DNA of 64,000 nt, from contig NZ_CP032482.1 of NCBI RefSeq assembly GCF_003600645.1, positions 372,001 through 436,000 of the forward strand, given 5' to 3'. Within the stretch, counting starts at the first letter, position 1. Every line of letters begins with the position of its first letter. Both the position numbers and the translations under genes were made by a program. Origin of the DNA: Yersinia rochesterensis (GTDB taxonomy: Bacteria; Pseudomonadota; Gammaproteobacteria; Enterobacterales; Enterobacteriaceae). Below, piece after piece: positions 16,208-26,200 of the stretch. The notes beneath the pieces are model-generated. The model made no database searches. It saw nothing but the letters and a program-made list of their open reading frames with translations, and was not told the DNA's origin.

Positions 16208-18733
16208 ATGAATCTTACTAACACGCTACAGAACACATTATCAAAACTCACCGGAACTACTCTGAATCGCTACCGCCTTGATATTCCTTCCTGCCTGTCA
16301 CCATTGGACGTCGAAGATTTCAGCGGCAATGAGGGACTCAGCAATACATATCAATACAATATACTGTTCACCAGCACAGACAAAAATATTGATGCGGACC
16401 AATTACTGCGCAAACCAGCAACGCTGACGATGGGGACTGGCTTGTTGCAGAGTTTGATGGAACAGAAGGTGGTACACGGTGTTATCACAGATTTTCGCCG
16501 GATATCGGGTTCAGCCGACCAGGTTAATTATCAGATCACGCTAGAACCTTTCATCGCATTGTTGGATAACCAGTACCGCACGCACCGTTTCTTTGTTAAT
16601 AAATCGGTACCTGAAGTTGTCGGGCAGATACTTCAGGAACATGGTTTCAAGGACTGGGAATATGAGTTTGTCCTGAAACAGACCTACCCAAAACGTGAGC
16701 AAATAAACCAGTATCAAGAGACAGACCTTAAATTTATTGAGCGGTTGCTCTCAGAGATGGGGATATTTTATTTCTTCACTTTGCAGCCAGACACCCAGAC
16801 TGAAGTGGTGCATTTTGCTGATAAGCAGAGTGCCTATGAGTTTGGTAAATCCCTGCCGCTGAATAGCCCGTCAGGCATGAGTGACAGCGGTGTAGAGTCA
16901 GTCTGGGGGCTGAATGTACATCACAATGTCGTTGAGGCCAGCGTTACTGCGAAAGATTACAACTACCGTGAAGCGCAGAAAGTGTTGCAGTCCACCCGAG
17001 CAGACATGACGCGCGGCGACGGTGAAGGGGTCACTTATGGTGAAGTGTATCACTACAAACCGCGTCATCTGGATACCGGCGATAAAATCGACCCTACAGC
17101 GGAAACCGGTAACTTCCTTGCCCGCCTTGACCATGAACGTTTTTTATCAGCGCAAACGCTGATAACCGGCCTCAGCACTGATTCAACATTACATCCTGCT
17201 CAGGTATTGACGGTAACCGACACATCAATCCCGTCCACGCTACCTGAGCTGTTGACACAACCGATGGTAGTAGTACGCACTGGGTTTAGCGCCAGCCGTA
17301 AAGATGCACTGAAAGTGACTATCGCTGCGGTTCCGTACAGTGAAACTCTGTGCTGGCGCCCGGCATTGCTGCCCCGTCCAAAAGTCAGCGGCACCATGAT
17401 GGCGCGGGTGACCAGCGCGAAGACCAATGATATCTATGCCTGGCAGGATACCTCCGGTTTGTATCGCGTGAAATTTGATGCAGATCAGGATGATAAAGCA
17501 CAGGGGCAGGAGAGTATGCCGCTGCGACTCGCCAAACCTTATGGTGGCGATGTGTACGGCATTCATTTCCCGCTGATACAGGGCACCGAAGTGGCCATCG
17601 CGTTTCACGACGGTGACCCAGACCGCCCGTATATCGCCCATGCCCTGCACGATTCGCGTCATACCGACCATGTGACCGAAAAAAACAACACCCGCAACGT
17701 GATCCGTACCCCTGCTTTCAACAAGCTACGCATGGAAGACAAACGCGGCGAAGAGCACATTAAACTCAGCACCGAGTACGGCGGCAAGACCCAGTTGAAC
17801 CTTGGGCACAATGTAGATGCGCAACGAGTTCTTCGCGGTGAAGGTGCAGAGTTGCGAACGGATGACTGGGTTAGCATCCGCGGTGGGAAAGGGGTGTTCA
17901 TTACTGCGGATACACAGTCATCAGCCAGCGGGATGATGCTGGATATGTCTGCGGCGTTGGGTCAACTACAACAAGCGCAAAGTCTGGCGGAATCTCTAAG
18001 CAGTGCGGCAGAAACAGCGAAGGCAGAGCTTGCCGACCTGCAAACGCAGAAAGCTTTATTGAGCGAAGCACTAAATGAGCTGAAGAAATCTGTATTACTG
18101 CTGTCTGCCCCTGAAGGGATAGCGCAGGTAACACCGAAAACACTGCAACTGTCAGCCGGAGAAAATATCACGGCGACGAGTGGAGGTAATACAGATTTCA
18201 GTATCATGAAAAAACTGACAGTGGCAGCAGGAGAGCGGATAAGCCTGTATGCCCAGAAGTTGGGTATAAAACTGTTTGCCAGTAAAGGGAAAGTAGAGAT
18301 TCAGGCGCAGGGCGATGAAATGACACTGGATGCACTGAAGGATGTGCGCATCAGCAGCAGTGAAGGAAAAATCGTGATCAGTGCAAAGCAGGATATCCTG
18401 TTGGTAGGGAGTGGTGGTGCCTATATTCGGATAGGCAATGGTGTGGTGGAAAGTGGGGCCCCAGATAAAATCATTGAGCGGGCTGCAGTGTGGCAGAAAT
18501 TTGGTGGGCAAAGTGCCAGCCAGATGATACAGGAGTGGGAAACGACAGATCTTACGATAACACCACAAGTACTTTGGCCGTTTGATGATTCACCTGTATC
18601 AACCCAGGCACTGAATATTCTCAGCGGAGATGGCAGTAAACAGGCGCTGGTAACCTCTTCATCAGGAAGTGCGGAAAAACAGCAACGCATCAATATTGAT
18701 TCTTTGAAAGCATATTTACAGGATGAGGAGTGA
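16208..18733 (+). CDS. vgrG: VgrG (TssI), T6SS spike protein
   Basis: An 841-residue VgrG, the trimeric spike on the Hcp tube. The gp27-like part covers roughly residues 1-380 (DYNYREAQKVLQ, DLKFIERLLSEMGIFYFF). The gp5-like OB fold follows (YRVKFDAD, YGGDVYGIHFPLIQGTEVAIAFHDGDPDRPYI), then the needle domain (KQDILLVGSGGAYIRIGNGVVESG). An Ala/Gln-rich helix (about 575-620) lies inside, and a C-terminal tail of about 80 residues after the needle may bind the lipase encoded next. The start follows ACGGAG. The lipase begins three bases after the stop. Confidence 0.95.
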   Translation: MNLTNTLQNTLSKLTGTTLNRYRLDIPSCLSPLDVEDFSGNEGLSNTYQYNILFTSTDKNIDADQLLRKPATLTMGTGLLQSLMEQKVVHGVITDFRRISGSADQVNYQITLEPFIALLDNQYRTHRFFVNKSVPEVVGQILQEHGFKDWEYEFVLKQTYPKREQINQYQETDLKFIERLLSEMGIFYFFTLQPDTQTEVVHFADKQSAYEFGKSLPLNSPSGMSDSGVESVWGLNVHHNVVEASVTAKDYNYREAQKVLQSTRADMTRGDGEGVTYGEVYHYKPRHLDTGDKIDPTAETGNFLARLDHERFLSAQTLITGLSTDSTLHPAQVLTVTDTSIPSTLPELLTQPMVVVRTGFSASRKDALKVTIAAVPYSETLCWRPALLPRPKVSGTMMARVTSAKTNDIYAWQDTSGLYRVKFDADQDDKAQGQESMPLRLAKPYGGDVYGIHFPLIQGTEVAIAFHDGDPDRPYIAHALHDSRHTDHVTEKNNTRNVIRTPAFNKLRMEDKRGEEHIKLSTEYGGKTQLNLGHNVDAQRVLRGEGAELRTDDWVSIRGGKGVFITADTQSSASGMMLDMSAALGQLQQAQSLAESLSSAAETAKAELADLQTQKALLSEALNELKKSVLLLSAPEGIAQVTPKTLQLSAGENITATSGGNTDFSIMKKLTVAAGERISLYAQKLGIKLFASKGKVEIQAQGDEMTLDALKDVRISSSEGKIVISAKQDILLVGSGGAYIRIGNGVVESGAPDKIIERAAVWQKFGGQSASQMIQEWETTDLTITPQVLWPFDDSPVSTQALNILSGDGSKQALVTSSSGSAEKQQRINIDSLKAYLQDEE

Positions 18734-18736
18734 ATT

Positions 18737-20347
18737 ATGGCTGAGACATCGGAAAAAATCATTGCGCCCCCTGCTTATGATGAGAATGGTCGGCTTTACT
18801 ATCCTTTGATACCTGCTGCCAGTATAAAAAACCAGATAGCTGTTTGCTATAAGGTCCCAGACCGAGCTATACCGGTGATTTTTCTGCCTGGAGTAATGGG
18901 GAGTAATTTAAAAACTAACTCACAAGGTGAGTCAGATAAATTATGGCGCTTAGACGATACATTCTCACCAGCAGGCTGGCTGTTTACAGGTGCCAAAACG
19001 AGAAAAAAAGAGCTCGATCCAACCAAAGTCATTGTCGACCCTGCTGGTATAGTAGCTAACGATCTGGCTGATAAAGGATTTACTTCGCGCCGTATGCGAG
19101 GGTGGGGAGAGGTTGCTAATATCAGTTACGGCCAATTTCTGCCTTGGTTGCAAAACGCTTTGCACGATTTTGATCAGTTTAAACAAGGTGAAAGGACGAA
19201 ACTGATTGGCGTGAGCCTCAAGACTGAAAACGGTGGAGAACCACTGACCAAAGAGCAAGTGGCTCTGAGCTACAAGTACTTATTTCCAGTCCACGTTGTG
19301 GGTTATAACTGGCTGGACAATATTGCCACCTCAGGAGAAATGTTGCTGAAGAAAATTGATGACATTGTGCTTGGCTACGCTAGCAAAGGAATTAAATGTG
19401 AAAAAGTGATCGTGGTAACCCATTCCATGGGGGGGCTGGTGGCGCGTCATTGTTCTGAGCTGAAAAATGGGCGTAATAAAATTCTGGGGATAGTTCATGG
19501 CGTCATGCCTGCGATGGGGGCGGCATCGGCCTATCGACGAATGAAAGCAGGTATGGAGTACTCTGATATAAAAGGGCGACTTACAGCAGAGGTGGCTGGA
19601 GGGAACTCAGCAGAAATGACTGCGGTGTTGTCACAGTCACCTGGCCCATTACAATTATTACCCGGTGTGGAATATGGCCTGAACTGGTTAAAGATTAAAG
19701 ATGGGGAACACACATATAGCCTGCCAAAAGCTGATCCCTTTACGGAAATTTATACTATTCGCGGAAAATGGTGGAGCCTTTGCGAGGATTATTTGATTGA
19801 TCCGAGTAATATTAAGCTTAATAGTGCCAAAATGGATAAAGATTGGGTTAATTACAAAAGAATGATAAATGATAAAGTTCAGCCTATTATAGAAAAACTC
19901 AGCGGACAATATCATCGTAATACTCATGCATTTTATGGCAATAGGACTCCTACACATGGCGACCTCATCTGGCAAGGAGATACTCCCGCAATAGATAACT
20001 GGCTACAGAAAGATCGGGCACGCTATCCAATCGATGGTCGGGCCAGTCGTCCTCCAGGTGATGAGATTCTCACAATACGTACTGTTGCCACCCCTCTAGG
20101 GGGGAAAGGCTGGCATACTGGCATCTACCAGCAATATACTATTGTCCCTCCAACGGTATCTGAACTGGGGGATGGTACTGTACCTTTACGTTCATCGCAG
20201 GTCCCGACGCGTTATTTACGCTCGCGTATGAGTCTGCCTGTTGAACATGAACCCGCGTATAAACACACAGTAGCGCAACAATATACTTTATGGGCAATAA
20301 TTCAAATTGCGCAGAAGGTAACAGAAACCAGCCTGAGATATATTTGA
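18737..20347 (+). CDS. T6SS lipase effector (LCAT-like alpha/beta hydrolase)
   Basis: A 536-residue alpha/beta hydrolase placed between vgrG and a Tli4-like immunity gene, so very probably a Tle-class phospholipase injected into rivals. Visible parts are the LCAT/PDAT-type opening VIFLPGVMGSNL with a RLDD segment, and the nucleophile elbow VTHSMGGLVARH with Ser230. The Asp of LGDGTVPLRSS (about 479) and His510 in the AYKHTVAQQ region complete a likely triad. The elbow reads T-H-S-M-G, so the first glycine of GxSxG is replaced by threonine. No signal peptide, as expected for a T6SS cargo. Substrate class (A1, A2 or D type) cannot be read off. Confidence 0.85.
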   Translation: MAETSEKIIAPPAYDENGRLYYPLIPAASIKNQIAVCYKVPDRAIPVIFLPGVMGSNLKTNSQGESDKLWRLDDTFSPAGWLFTGAKTRKKELDPTKVIVDPAGIVANDLADKGFTSRRMRGWGEVANISYGQFLPWLQNALHDFDQFKQGERTKLIGVSLKTENGGEPLTKEQVALSYKYLFPVHVVGYNWLDNIATSGEMLLKKIDDIVLGYASKGIKCEKVIVVTHSMGGLVARHCSELKNGRNKILGIVHGVMPAMGAASAYRRMKAGMEYSDIKGRLTAEVAGGNSAEMTAVLSQSPGPLQLLPGVEYGLNWLKIKDGEHTYSLPKADPFTEIYTIRGKWWSLCEDYLIDPSNIKLNSAKMDKDWVNYKRMINDKVQPIIEKLSGQYHRNTHAFYGNRTPTHGDLIWQGDTPAIDNWLQKDRARYPIDGRASRPPGDEILTIRTVATPLGGKGWHTGIYQQYTIVPPTVSELGDGTVPLRSSQVPTRYLRSRMSLPVEHEPAYKHTVAQQYTLWAIIQIAQKVTETSLRYI

Positions 20348-21423
20348 TGAATAAGAGTAAACTCGTGTTGGTATTAATATCTGTAGTAATAGTTTATAGT
20401 TTATGGCAATGGCTGAAGCCATATCCGTCGAAATTAGCATTAACAGAACAGGAATATATCGTGGTAGAAAATTTACTGACTAACCGTACCCCACGTTGTA
20501 TCGGGCGATATATTATCGATCTACCGGAGAGTTTTGTCTTGCCCGATGCCTCTCTGGTGCAGATTAATAAGCAAAACGTAGAAACCAAACGCATGTATTT
20601 ACCGGCATTTGAACAGCGTATTCGTTTGCGTGAGCAGGAATTGCGTAATACAAGAACCGTCAGTGCTGAGGATGCACCTTTTTTAAGACAGATATATTCT
20701 TTACCTGATGGAATGAAAGGCGTGATTTTTGATCATAACAGTAGTGATATATCGCCAGATGTTTTTCGTCATTTAGAGGCTCATTTTTATAATAATGGTG
20801 TGGCCTTTAAGACAATTATTGAAGCAGTTAATCCAGATTCAGAACGTTATGAAAAAAAACGTAAAAGTGACCCTGATCTTTATCGCAATGACGTTACTCA
20901 AAAACTGACGGAATTAAAAAATTTGTTAAGTCACCTGAAGGGAAGAAAGGAAAATGAAATTCCCAATACTACCGGACTATGCATACCAGATGGGTTTATT
21001 TCCGGTAATGCGTTCGGTGATGAAGACGTAGCGCTGTCTTATCAGTCCGCAGTAAATCCGCGTCTGCATATCAATTTTAGTACCAATAACTTTATTCAGG
21101 AAGACCACTCCCTGCTTGAGCGCAGTGCGGAAATTGAAAGCGGTTTGTTGTTGAGCAAAATCCGCACGCTAATGAAGGGTAACCGTAAAATAAATACCCT
21201 GACGGTAGAAGAATGGCTGTCATCAGGAACGGGGGAAGATGCTGCCAGTGGACATGTTTTCCGTTTATTAGTGAATGAAAAAACAGGCAGTAATACAACC
21301 CCCTTTCTGTCTGTCGGACTAAGTCATGGACCGTTACCCGATGAAGCTCTGTCCGAAAATGAAGTGATTACCTTCTGGGAACAACTGACCGCGACATTGC
21401 GTATGCAATCGAATATGATGTAA
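20347..21423 (+). CDS. Tli4-like immunity protein for the lipase effector
   Basis: About 358 residues, starting at ATG 20347 inside the TGA of the lipase gene (TGATG coupling). An N-terminal hydrophobic segment (LVLVLISVVIVYSLWQWL) serves as signal anchor, putting the rest in the periplasm. The opening of the mature part (ENLLTNRTPRCIGRYIIDLP) and the end (SVGLSHGPLPDEALSENEVITFWEQL) match the two-domain Tli4 immunity family. It should bind and block the partner lipase in the periplasm. An in-frame start at 20290 exists but lies inside the lipase gene. The next gene is over 450 bases away. Confidence 0.85.
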   Translation: MNKSKLVLVLISVVIVYSLWQWLKPYPSKLALTEQEYIVVENLLTNRTPRCIGRYIIDLPESFVLPDASLVQINKQNVETKRMYLPAFEQRIRLREQELRNTRTVSAEDAPFLRQIYSLPDGMKGVIFDHNSSDISPDVFRHLEAHFYNNGVAFKTIIEAVNPDSERYEKKRKSDPDLYRNDVTQKLTELKNLLSHLKGRKENEIPNTTGLCIPDGFISGNAFGDEDVALSYQSAVNPRLHINFSTNNFIQEDHSLLERSAEIESGLLLSKIRTLMKGNRKINTLTVEEWLSSGTGEDAASGHVFRLLVNEKTGSNTTPFLSVGLSHGPLPDEALSENEVITFWEQLTATLRMQSNMM

Positions 21424-21894
21424 CACTGTCGCTCTCCAAAACCAAAATATTCTACTAGACGAAAACCTGATATTTATCAGATGAATAATTATAAAAATTA
21501 AATCATTGCATTTTGGCAACAAATAAACCCCATCTGGGGATATTTAATTTTTTTTCTGATTTATGTTTATCATTAGTTTTCGCGGGTGAAGTTATACTGA
21601 ATATTAAAAGTAGAGAGTGCTAATTTTGGTACCATTAAGTACTTAATCTCAGTACATGGGAAATCTTGTACATGATAATTTTTCTTTTTATTTATAGTGC
21701 ACGTCTGATTTAGTTTGTTGCAGTGGCTATCGTCTTATATTTATTTTTTAAGTAGCTTAGAAAACGAAATATTAAAGATGTAATTATACTAACATCCAAC
21801 GTTATATTATTTATTTCTCTTGTAGTTAACGCGTTTGCTCTATTTCATAAGTGATATGTTAACATGTTTTATCATGTAAATATTGGAGAAAGGA
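21424..21894. other. AT-rich gap before the PAAR gene
   Basis: No gene is seen. The strongly AT-rich composition and the position inside an otherwise tight operon suggest an insertion point or an internal promoter serving the PAAR-tssM-tssA group. Stretches of T (21548-21560) and stacked stops in all frames fit noncoding DNA. Confidence 0.4.
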
Positions 21895-22161
21895 ATGCCA
21901 GGAATAGTTTGCTTAGGTGATACTACTACGCATGGGGGAAAGGTGATCACAGCGTCATCTACCATGTTTATTAATGGAGTGCAGGTTGCATTAGTCGGTG
22001 ATTTAGTTTCTTGTCCCATACAAGGGCATGGAAATAATAAAATTATTGAAGGTTCACCCACTGAAATGGAAGAGGGGGTTTCTGTTGTTGTGAGTAACTG
22101 TCTGTGTGCCTGTGGTTGTCGAGTTATTAGTTCTCATCCCGAAAACAGCATTGAGTCATAA
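21895..22161 (+). CDS. PAAR-domain spike tip protein
   Basis: An 88-residue single-domain PAAR protein, the metal-bound cone that sharpens the VgrG spike. The usual marks are present: MPGIVCLGDTTTHGG, the INGVQVALVGDLVSCP turn with Cys, and SNCLCACGC near the end, giving the His/Cys set that binds zinc. GGAGAAAGGA directly precedes the ATG at 21895; a TTG at 21883 is too close to it to count. No toxic extension is attached. The next gene starts two bases after the stop. Confidence 0.92.
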   Translation: MPGIVCLGDTTTHGGKVITASSTMFINGVQVALVGDLVSCPIQGHGNNKIIEGSPTEMEEGVSVVVSNCLCACGCRVISSHPENSIES

Positions 22162-22163
22162 TT

Positions 22164-23288
22164 ATGGGTTGGCCTATTCCTGAAATCCCTGAGCAATCTG
22201 TATTACCTCCTCCTCGTTATAGTCTGTGGATAATTGTTTTAATCATTATGTTGATAATAGGGGCTGGAGCTGCTTTATTTATTGGCCGTTTCTCGACATA
22301 TATCCCGATACTCCTTTATGGTGTATTACCTGCTCTGCTACTATGGTTTTGTATTTTTGGGGTAATACTTAACCGTTATGAGCAGTCAGGTGCATCTGCA
22401 TTTGCCTGGCATGAAGAATCACAAAAAACGAAGGCGCAATGGCAACAATGGAGTCGAAAGCAGCTCGCCGTAGTGGGTAATGTTTTATTGACCCCAGAGA
22501 TTGACGGTATTGGCTCGATTTTGGGGGAGCAAGCTAAAATCCCTATGTATCCTCAAAAAGCCCGCCCGTTAGCCGGAGACAAAAAAACTTTACCATCACG
22601 ATTAAATGAGATTGATGATAAGCTCGAAAGTCAGTCTTCAGGCTATCGTCACTATTTACACACTGTCTATGTATTACATTCTTCAGTACTCCATCGTGAA
22701 ACAATTCAATCTGCTGTTTTCGGTCAGTGGGATCTTTTACCTGAATTTATCTCTTTTATTGAAGAGATCGATGAATTAAATATTGAGTCTGAAGTTGAGG
22801 GCGTGATTTTAATTTTGTGCTTACAAAACTGGCCTAATAACATACAGCAAAAATCAAGTGAACTTATTTCAGCGCAACTGATTAGTTCACCAGAATTTAT
22901 TAACACACATGGTTATCCCGTTCTGGCAGGATTAGGAAGACTAATGCCATTAGCACTTGGAAAACTGTCTGATGATCTAAACATGCTTTTTGATTACAAC
23001 CAATTAGACTTTAATAAATTAGAACATGTTTGGTTATCAGGTGATACAGAGAATACCGCGGTGAATATCGCTTTATATGCAGATGCTCATGACTGGATAT
23101 TACCTAAAAAGAAACCCGTTCATTATATTGACCTGACTTTCGGCCCACCAGGAGAAATGATTTTGGGCCTATCTTTGAGCATGATGGTAGAGGCCGCAAG
23201 CAAGACTTCACAAAACCAACTGATCATTTATCAAAAGCCACAATCGTCAGGTTCGATGTGTCTCATTACCAAGGAGCTATTTTCATGA
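22164..23288 (+). CDS. T6SS-associated membrane protein of unknown function
   Basis: A 374-residue protein with two membrane segments near the N-terminus (about residues 20-42 and 48-70: IIVLIIMLIIGAGAALFI, ILLYGVLPALLLWFCIFGVIL). A large cytoplasmic-type domain with many acidic residues follows. Proteins of this shape often sit just before tssM in enteric T6SS loci. The N-terminal proline-rich segment (PEIPEQSVLPPPRYSLW) resembles that of the following TssM (GSRPPRYGFWGY), hinting at a shared membrane-insertion element. The stop overlaps the tssM start by four bases. No enzymatic motif was seen. Confidence 0.7.
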   Translation: MGWPIPEIPEQSVLPPPRYSLWIIVLIIMLIIGAGAALFIGRFSTYIPILLYGVLPALLLWFCIFGVILNRYEQSGASAFAWHEESQKTKAQWQQWSRKQLAVVGNVLLTPEIDGIGSILGEQAKIPMYPQKARPLAGDKKTLPSRLNEIDDKLESQSSGYRHYLHTVYVLHSSVLHRETIQSAVFGQWDLLPEFISFIEEIDELNIESEVEGVILILCLQNWPNNIQQKSSELISAQLISSPEFINTHGYPVLAGLGRLMPLALGKLSDDLNMLFDYNQLDFNKLEHVWLSGDTENTAVNIALYADAHDWILPKKKPVHYIDLTFGPPGEMILGLSLSMMVEAASKTSQNQLIIYQKPQSSGSMCLITKELFS

Positions 23289-26200
23289 ACCAAGAGAAAG
23301 GATCTCGACCGCCACGCTATGGTTTTTGGGGATATTTTCTTCTGATTATAGGTTTGGCTGGGGTTAGTGCCCTACTCTTGATAGTTTTCCAGCGTCAACT
23401 GGTCGACAGAGGTGTATTGGCCTCTACTGCCTGGCTTATATGGGGGGGGATTTTTTCGGTTCTTCTGATGGGGCTTATTGGGATGGCATTTTGGTGGCGG
23501 TGGAAACAAAATATAAGGCAGATTGCTTTTAAACCAAAGCTACCGACGAAACAAGCAACGGATAAAACCCCCGCCAGCAACAAGTTAACATCTGATATTA
23601 AAACGTGTCTCCAGTCTCTCTACGGCCGCTTCTGGCCCCGCAAAGTACGCATTCTGTTACTCACCGGCAGTGCGGCGGATGTGGAGCAACTCACCCCCGG
23701 CCTGACGTCGCAATACTGGCAGGAAGACAGTGGCACCGTGCTGTTGTGGGGAGGCGATCTGGGGGCGCAGGCCGATAGCGCGTGGCTGAGTGCCTTGCGT
23801 AAATTACGTGGACGTCCGCTGGATGGCGTCGTCTGGGTGACTTCAGCCTTAGCCCAACGCACGACACTGGGTCAGAAAGAATCAAAAACAACCCTCACCA
23901 CCGATATGATGGACAGCGTGGCGCAGGCGTTCGCGGCACGTTTTGAGCTGCTCGGCTGGCGGTTGCCGCTGTATGTCTGGTCACTGCATGCCGATGGCGG
24001 CGCCGATCGCATCACACAATCCGTGGGTTGTTTGCTGCCTGCGGGTTGTCAACCGGACGAACTGAGTACGCAACTTGCCGGGTTGTTGCCGTCGCTGATT
24101 GAGCAGGGTACGCAACAGATTAGCAGCAACACCCAGCACCCATTTTTATTGCAACTGGCGGATCAGTTAGCGCGTCAGCCGGACTCTGTCGCGGGCCCCC
24201 TTGCTACGCTGCTGAATCCCTATCGCCCTTCACCGTTGGCGGGGGTGATATTCAGCCCGGCGTCGATCAATGCAAAGCGCAGCGTGAAACACCACTGGGG
24301 CAAGGATAACCGCTGGGATGTGTTGATTGATTCACTGCCGTCATTGCCCGCAGGCTTAGCCGCGAAAAAGCTCGGGTTCGTCTGGCGTAAAACGCTGGCG
24401 ATGGCGGTGGCGGGCGTCATGGTGTTGTGGGGCGCGGGCATGGTGATGTCATTCCTGGTTAACCGCGACACCATTAATGTCAGTGAATCTCAGGTGAAAC
24501 TGGCGGCTAACGTGCAGCAGCCCCTGCCTGCGCGTCTGCAAGCGCTGCTGGATCTGCAACACACGTTAGACCGATTGCAGTATCGCCAGCAACAGCGCGC
24601 CCCCTGGTACAGCCGGTTTGGTTTGAGCCAGAACGATGCTTTGCTGGCCGCACTCTGGCCACACTATCAGGCCAGCGCCACCCCTCTGCTGCGCGATGCC
24701 GCTGCTCGTCACCTTGAAGAACAACTTAGCACCATGGCGCAGCTTCCACCGGATTCTCCGCTGCGCGACACACTGGTAAAACCCGCCTATGACCAGTTAA
24801 AACTCTATCTGATGTTGGCGCGGCCGGAGAAAATGGATGCAGCATGGTTTAGCACCACGCTGCTGCGCGACTGGCCGCAGCGCAGCGGTGTGCCGGACAA
24901 TCTCTGGCAGGGCAGTGGCCCAGCGCTGCTGGATTTTTATGCCCGTAATCTTCCCCTGCACCCGGCCTGGCGTCTGACACCGGATGAGAATCTGGTTAGT
25001 CAGGTGCGGACCCGGTTGATCAGTCAGATGGGGGCGCGTAACAGTGAGTCTTCGCTCTACCAAAAGATGCTAGTTCAGGTAGCGCATCAGTATGCTGATC
25101 TGCGCCTGTCTGATATGACCGGCGATACCGATGCTGAACGCATCTTTACCACCGATGCCGTGGTGCCGGGCATGTTCACCCGTAAAGCCTGGGAGGACGC
25201 GGTAAAACCGGCGATTGAAAAAGTGGTCAGTGAGCGCCGGGAAGAGATGGACTGGGTGCTGAGCGACAGCCAACATGCCGTGCTGCAACAGGATTCCCCT
25301 GAAGCCCTGCAGGCGCGGTTGAAAGAGCGCTATTTCGCCGACTTCTCCACCAGTTGGCTCGATTTTCTCAACAGCCTGCACTGGCAGCAGGCGCAGACGC
25401 TGTCGGACTCCATCGACCAGCTCACCCTGATGGCAGACGTGCGTCAGTCTCCTTTGGTGGCGCTGATGAACACCCTGAGCGTACAGGGGAAAACCGGACA
25501 AACTGGGGAAGCGCTGTCTGACTCGCTGGTGAAATCGGCCAAAAATCTGTTAAACCGCGATGAGCAGCCCGCTATTGATCAGCAAGCGGGTGCCCAGGGG
25601 CCGTTGGATGCCACGTTCGGGCCAGTACTGGCGCTGATGGACGGCAAGGCGGGCGGGCAGGGCAATACCAATCTCAGTCTGCAAACCTTCCTGACCCGTG
25701 TCACTCAAGTACGGCTTAAACTCCAACAGGTGGTGAATGCTGCTGATCCTCAGGCCATGACCCAGACTCTGGCGCAGACGGTATTTCAGGGCAAGGCGGT
25801 CGATCTGACCGAAACCCGCGATTACGGCAGTCTGGTGGCCGCCAGCCTTGGTCAGGAGTGGAGTGGCTTTGGTCAGACGGTGTTTGTCCAGCCGATGGAA
25901 CAGGCGTGGCAGCAGGTATTAACCCCTGCCGCTCAGAGCCTGAATGCCCAGTGGCAGGCATCTATCGTCGATGACTGGAACAGCACCTTTGGCGGGCGTT
26001 ATCCGTTAAAAGATACCAGCAGTGAAGTGTCACTCCCGCTGCTGGCGCGTTACCTCAACAGCGACAGTGGCCGTATCGCCCGTTTTCTGCAAACCCGGCT
26101 GAATGGCGTGCTGCACAAAGAGGGCAGCCATTGGGTGCCGGACAGCATCAATGCACAAGGACTGACGTTTAACCCGGCGTTCCTGAAAGCGGTGGATCAA

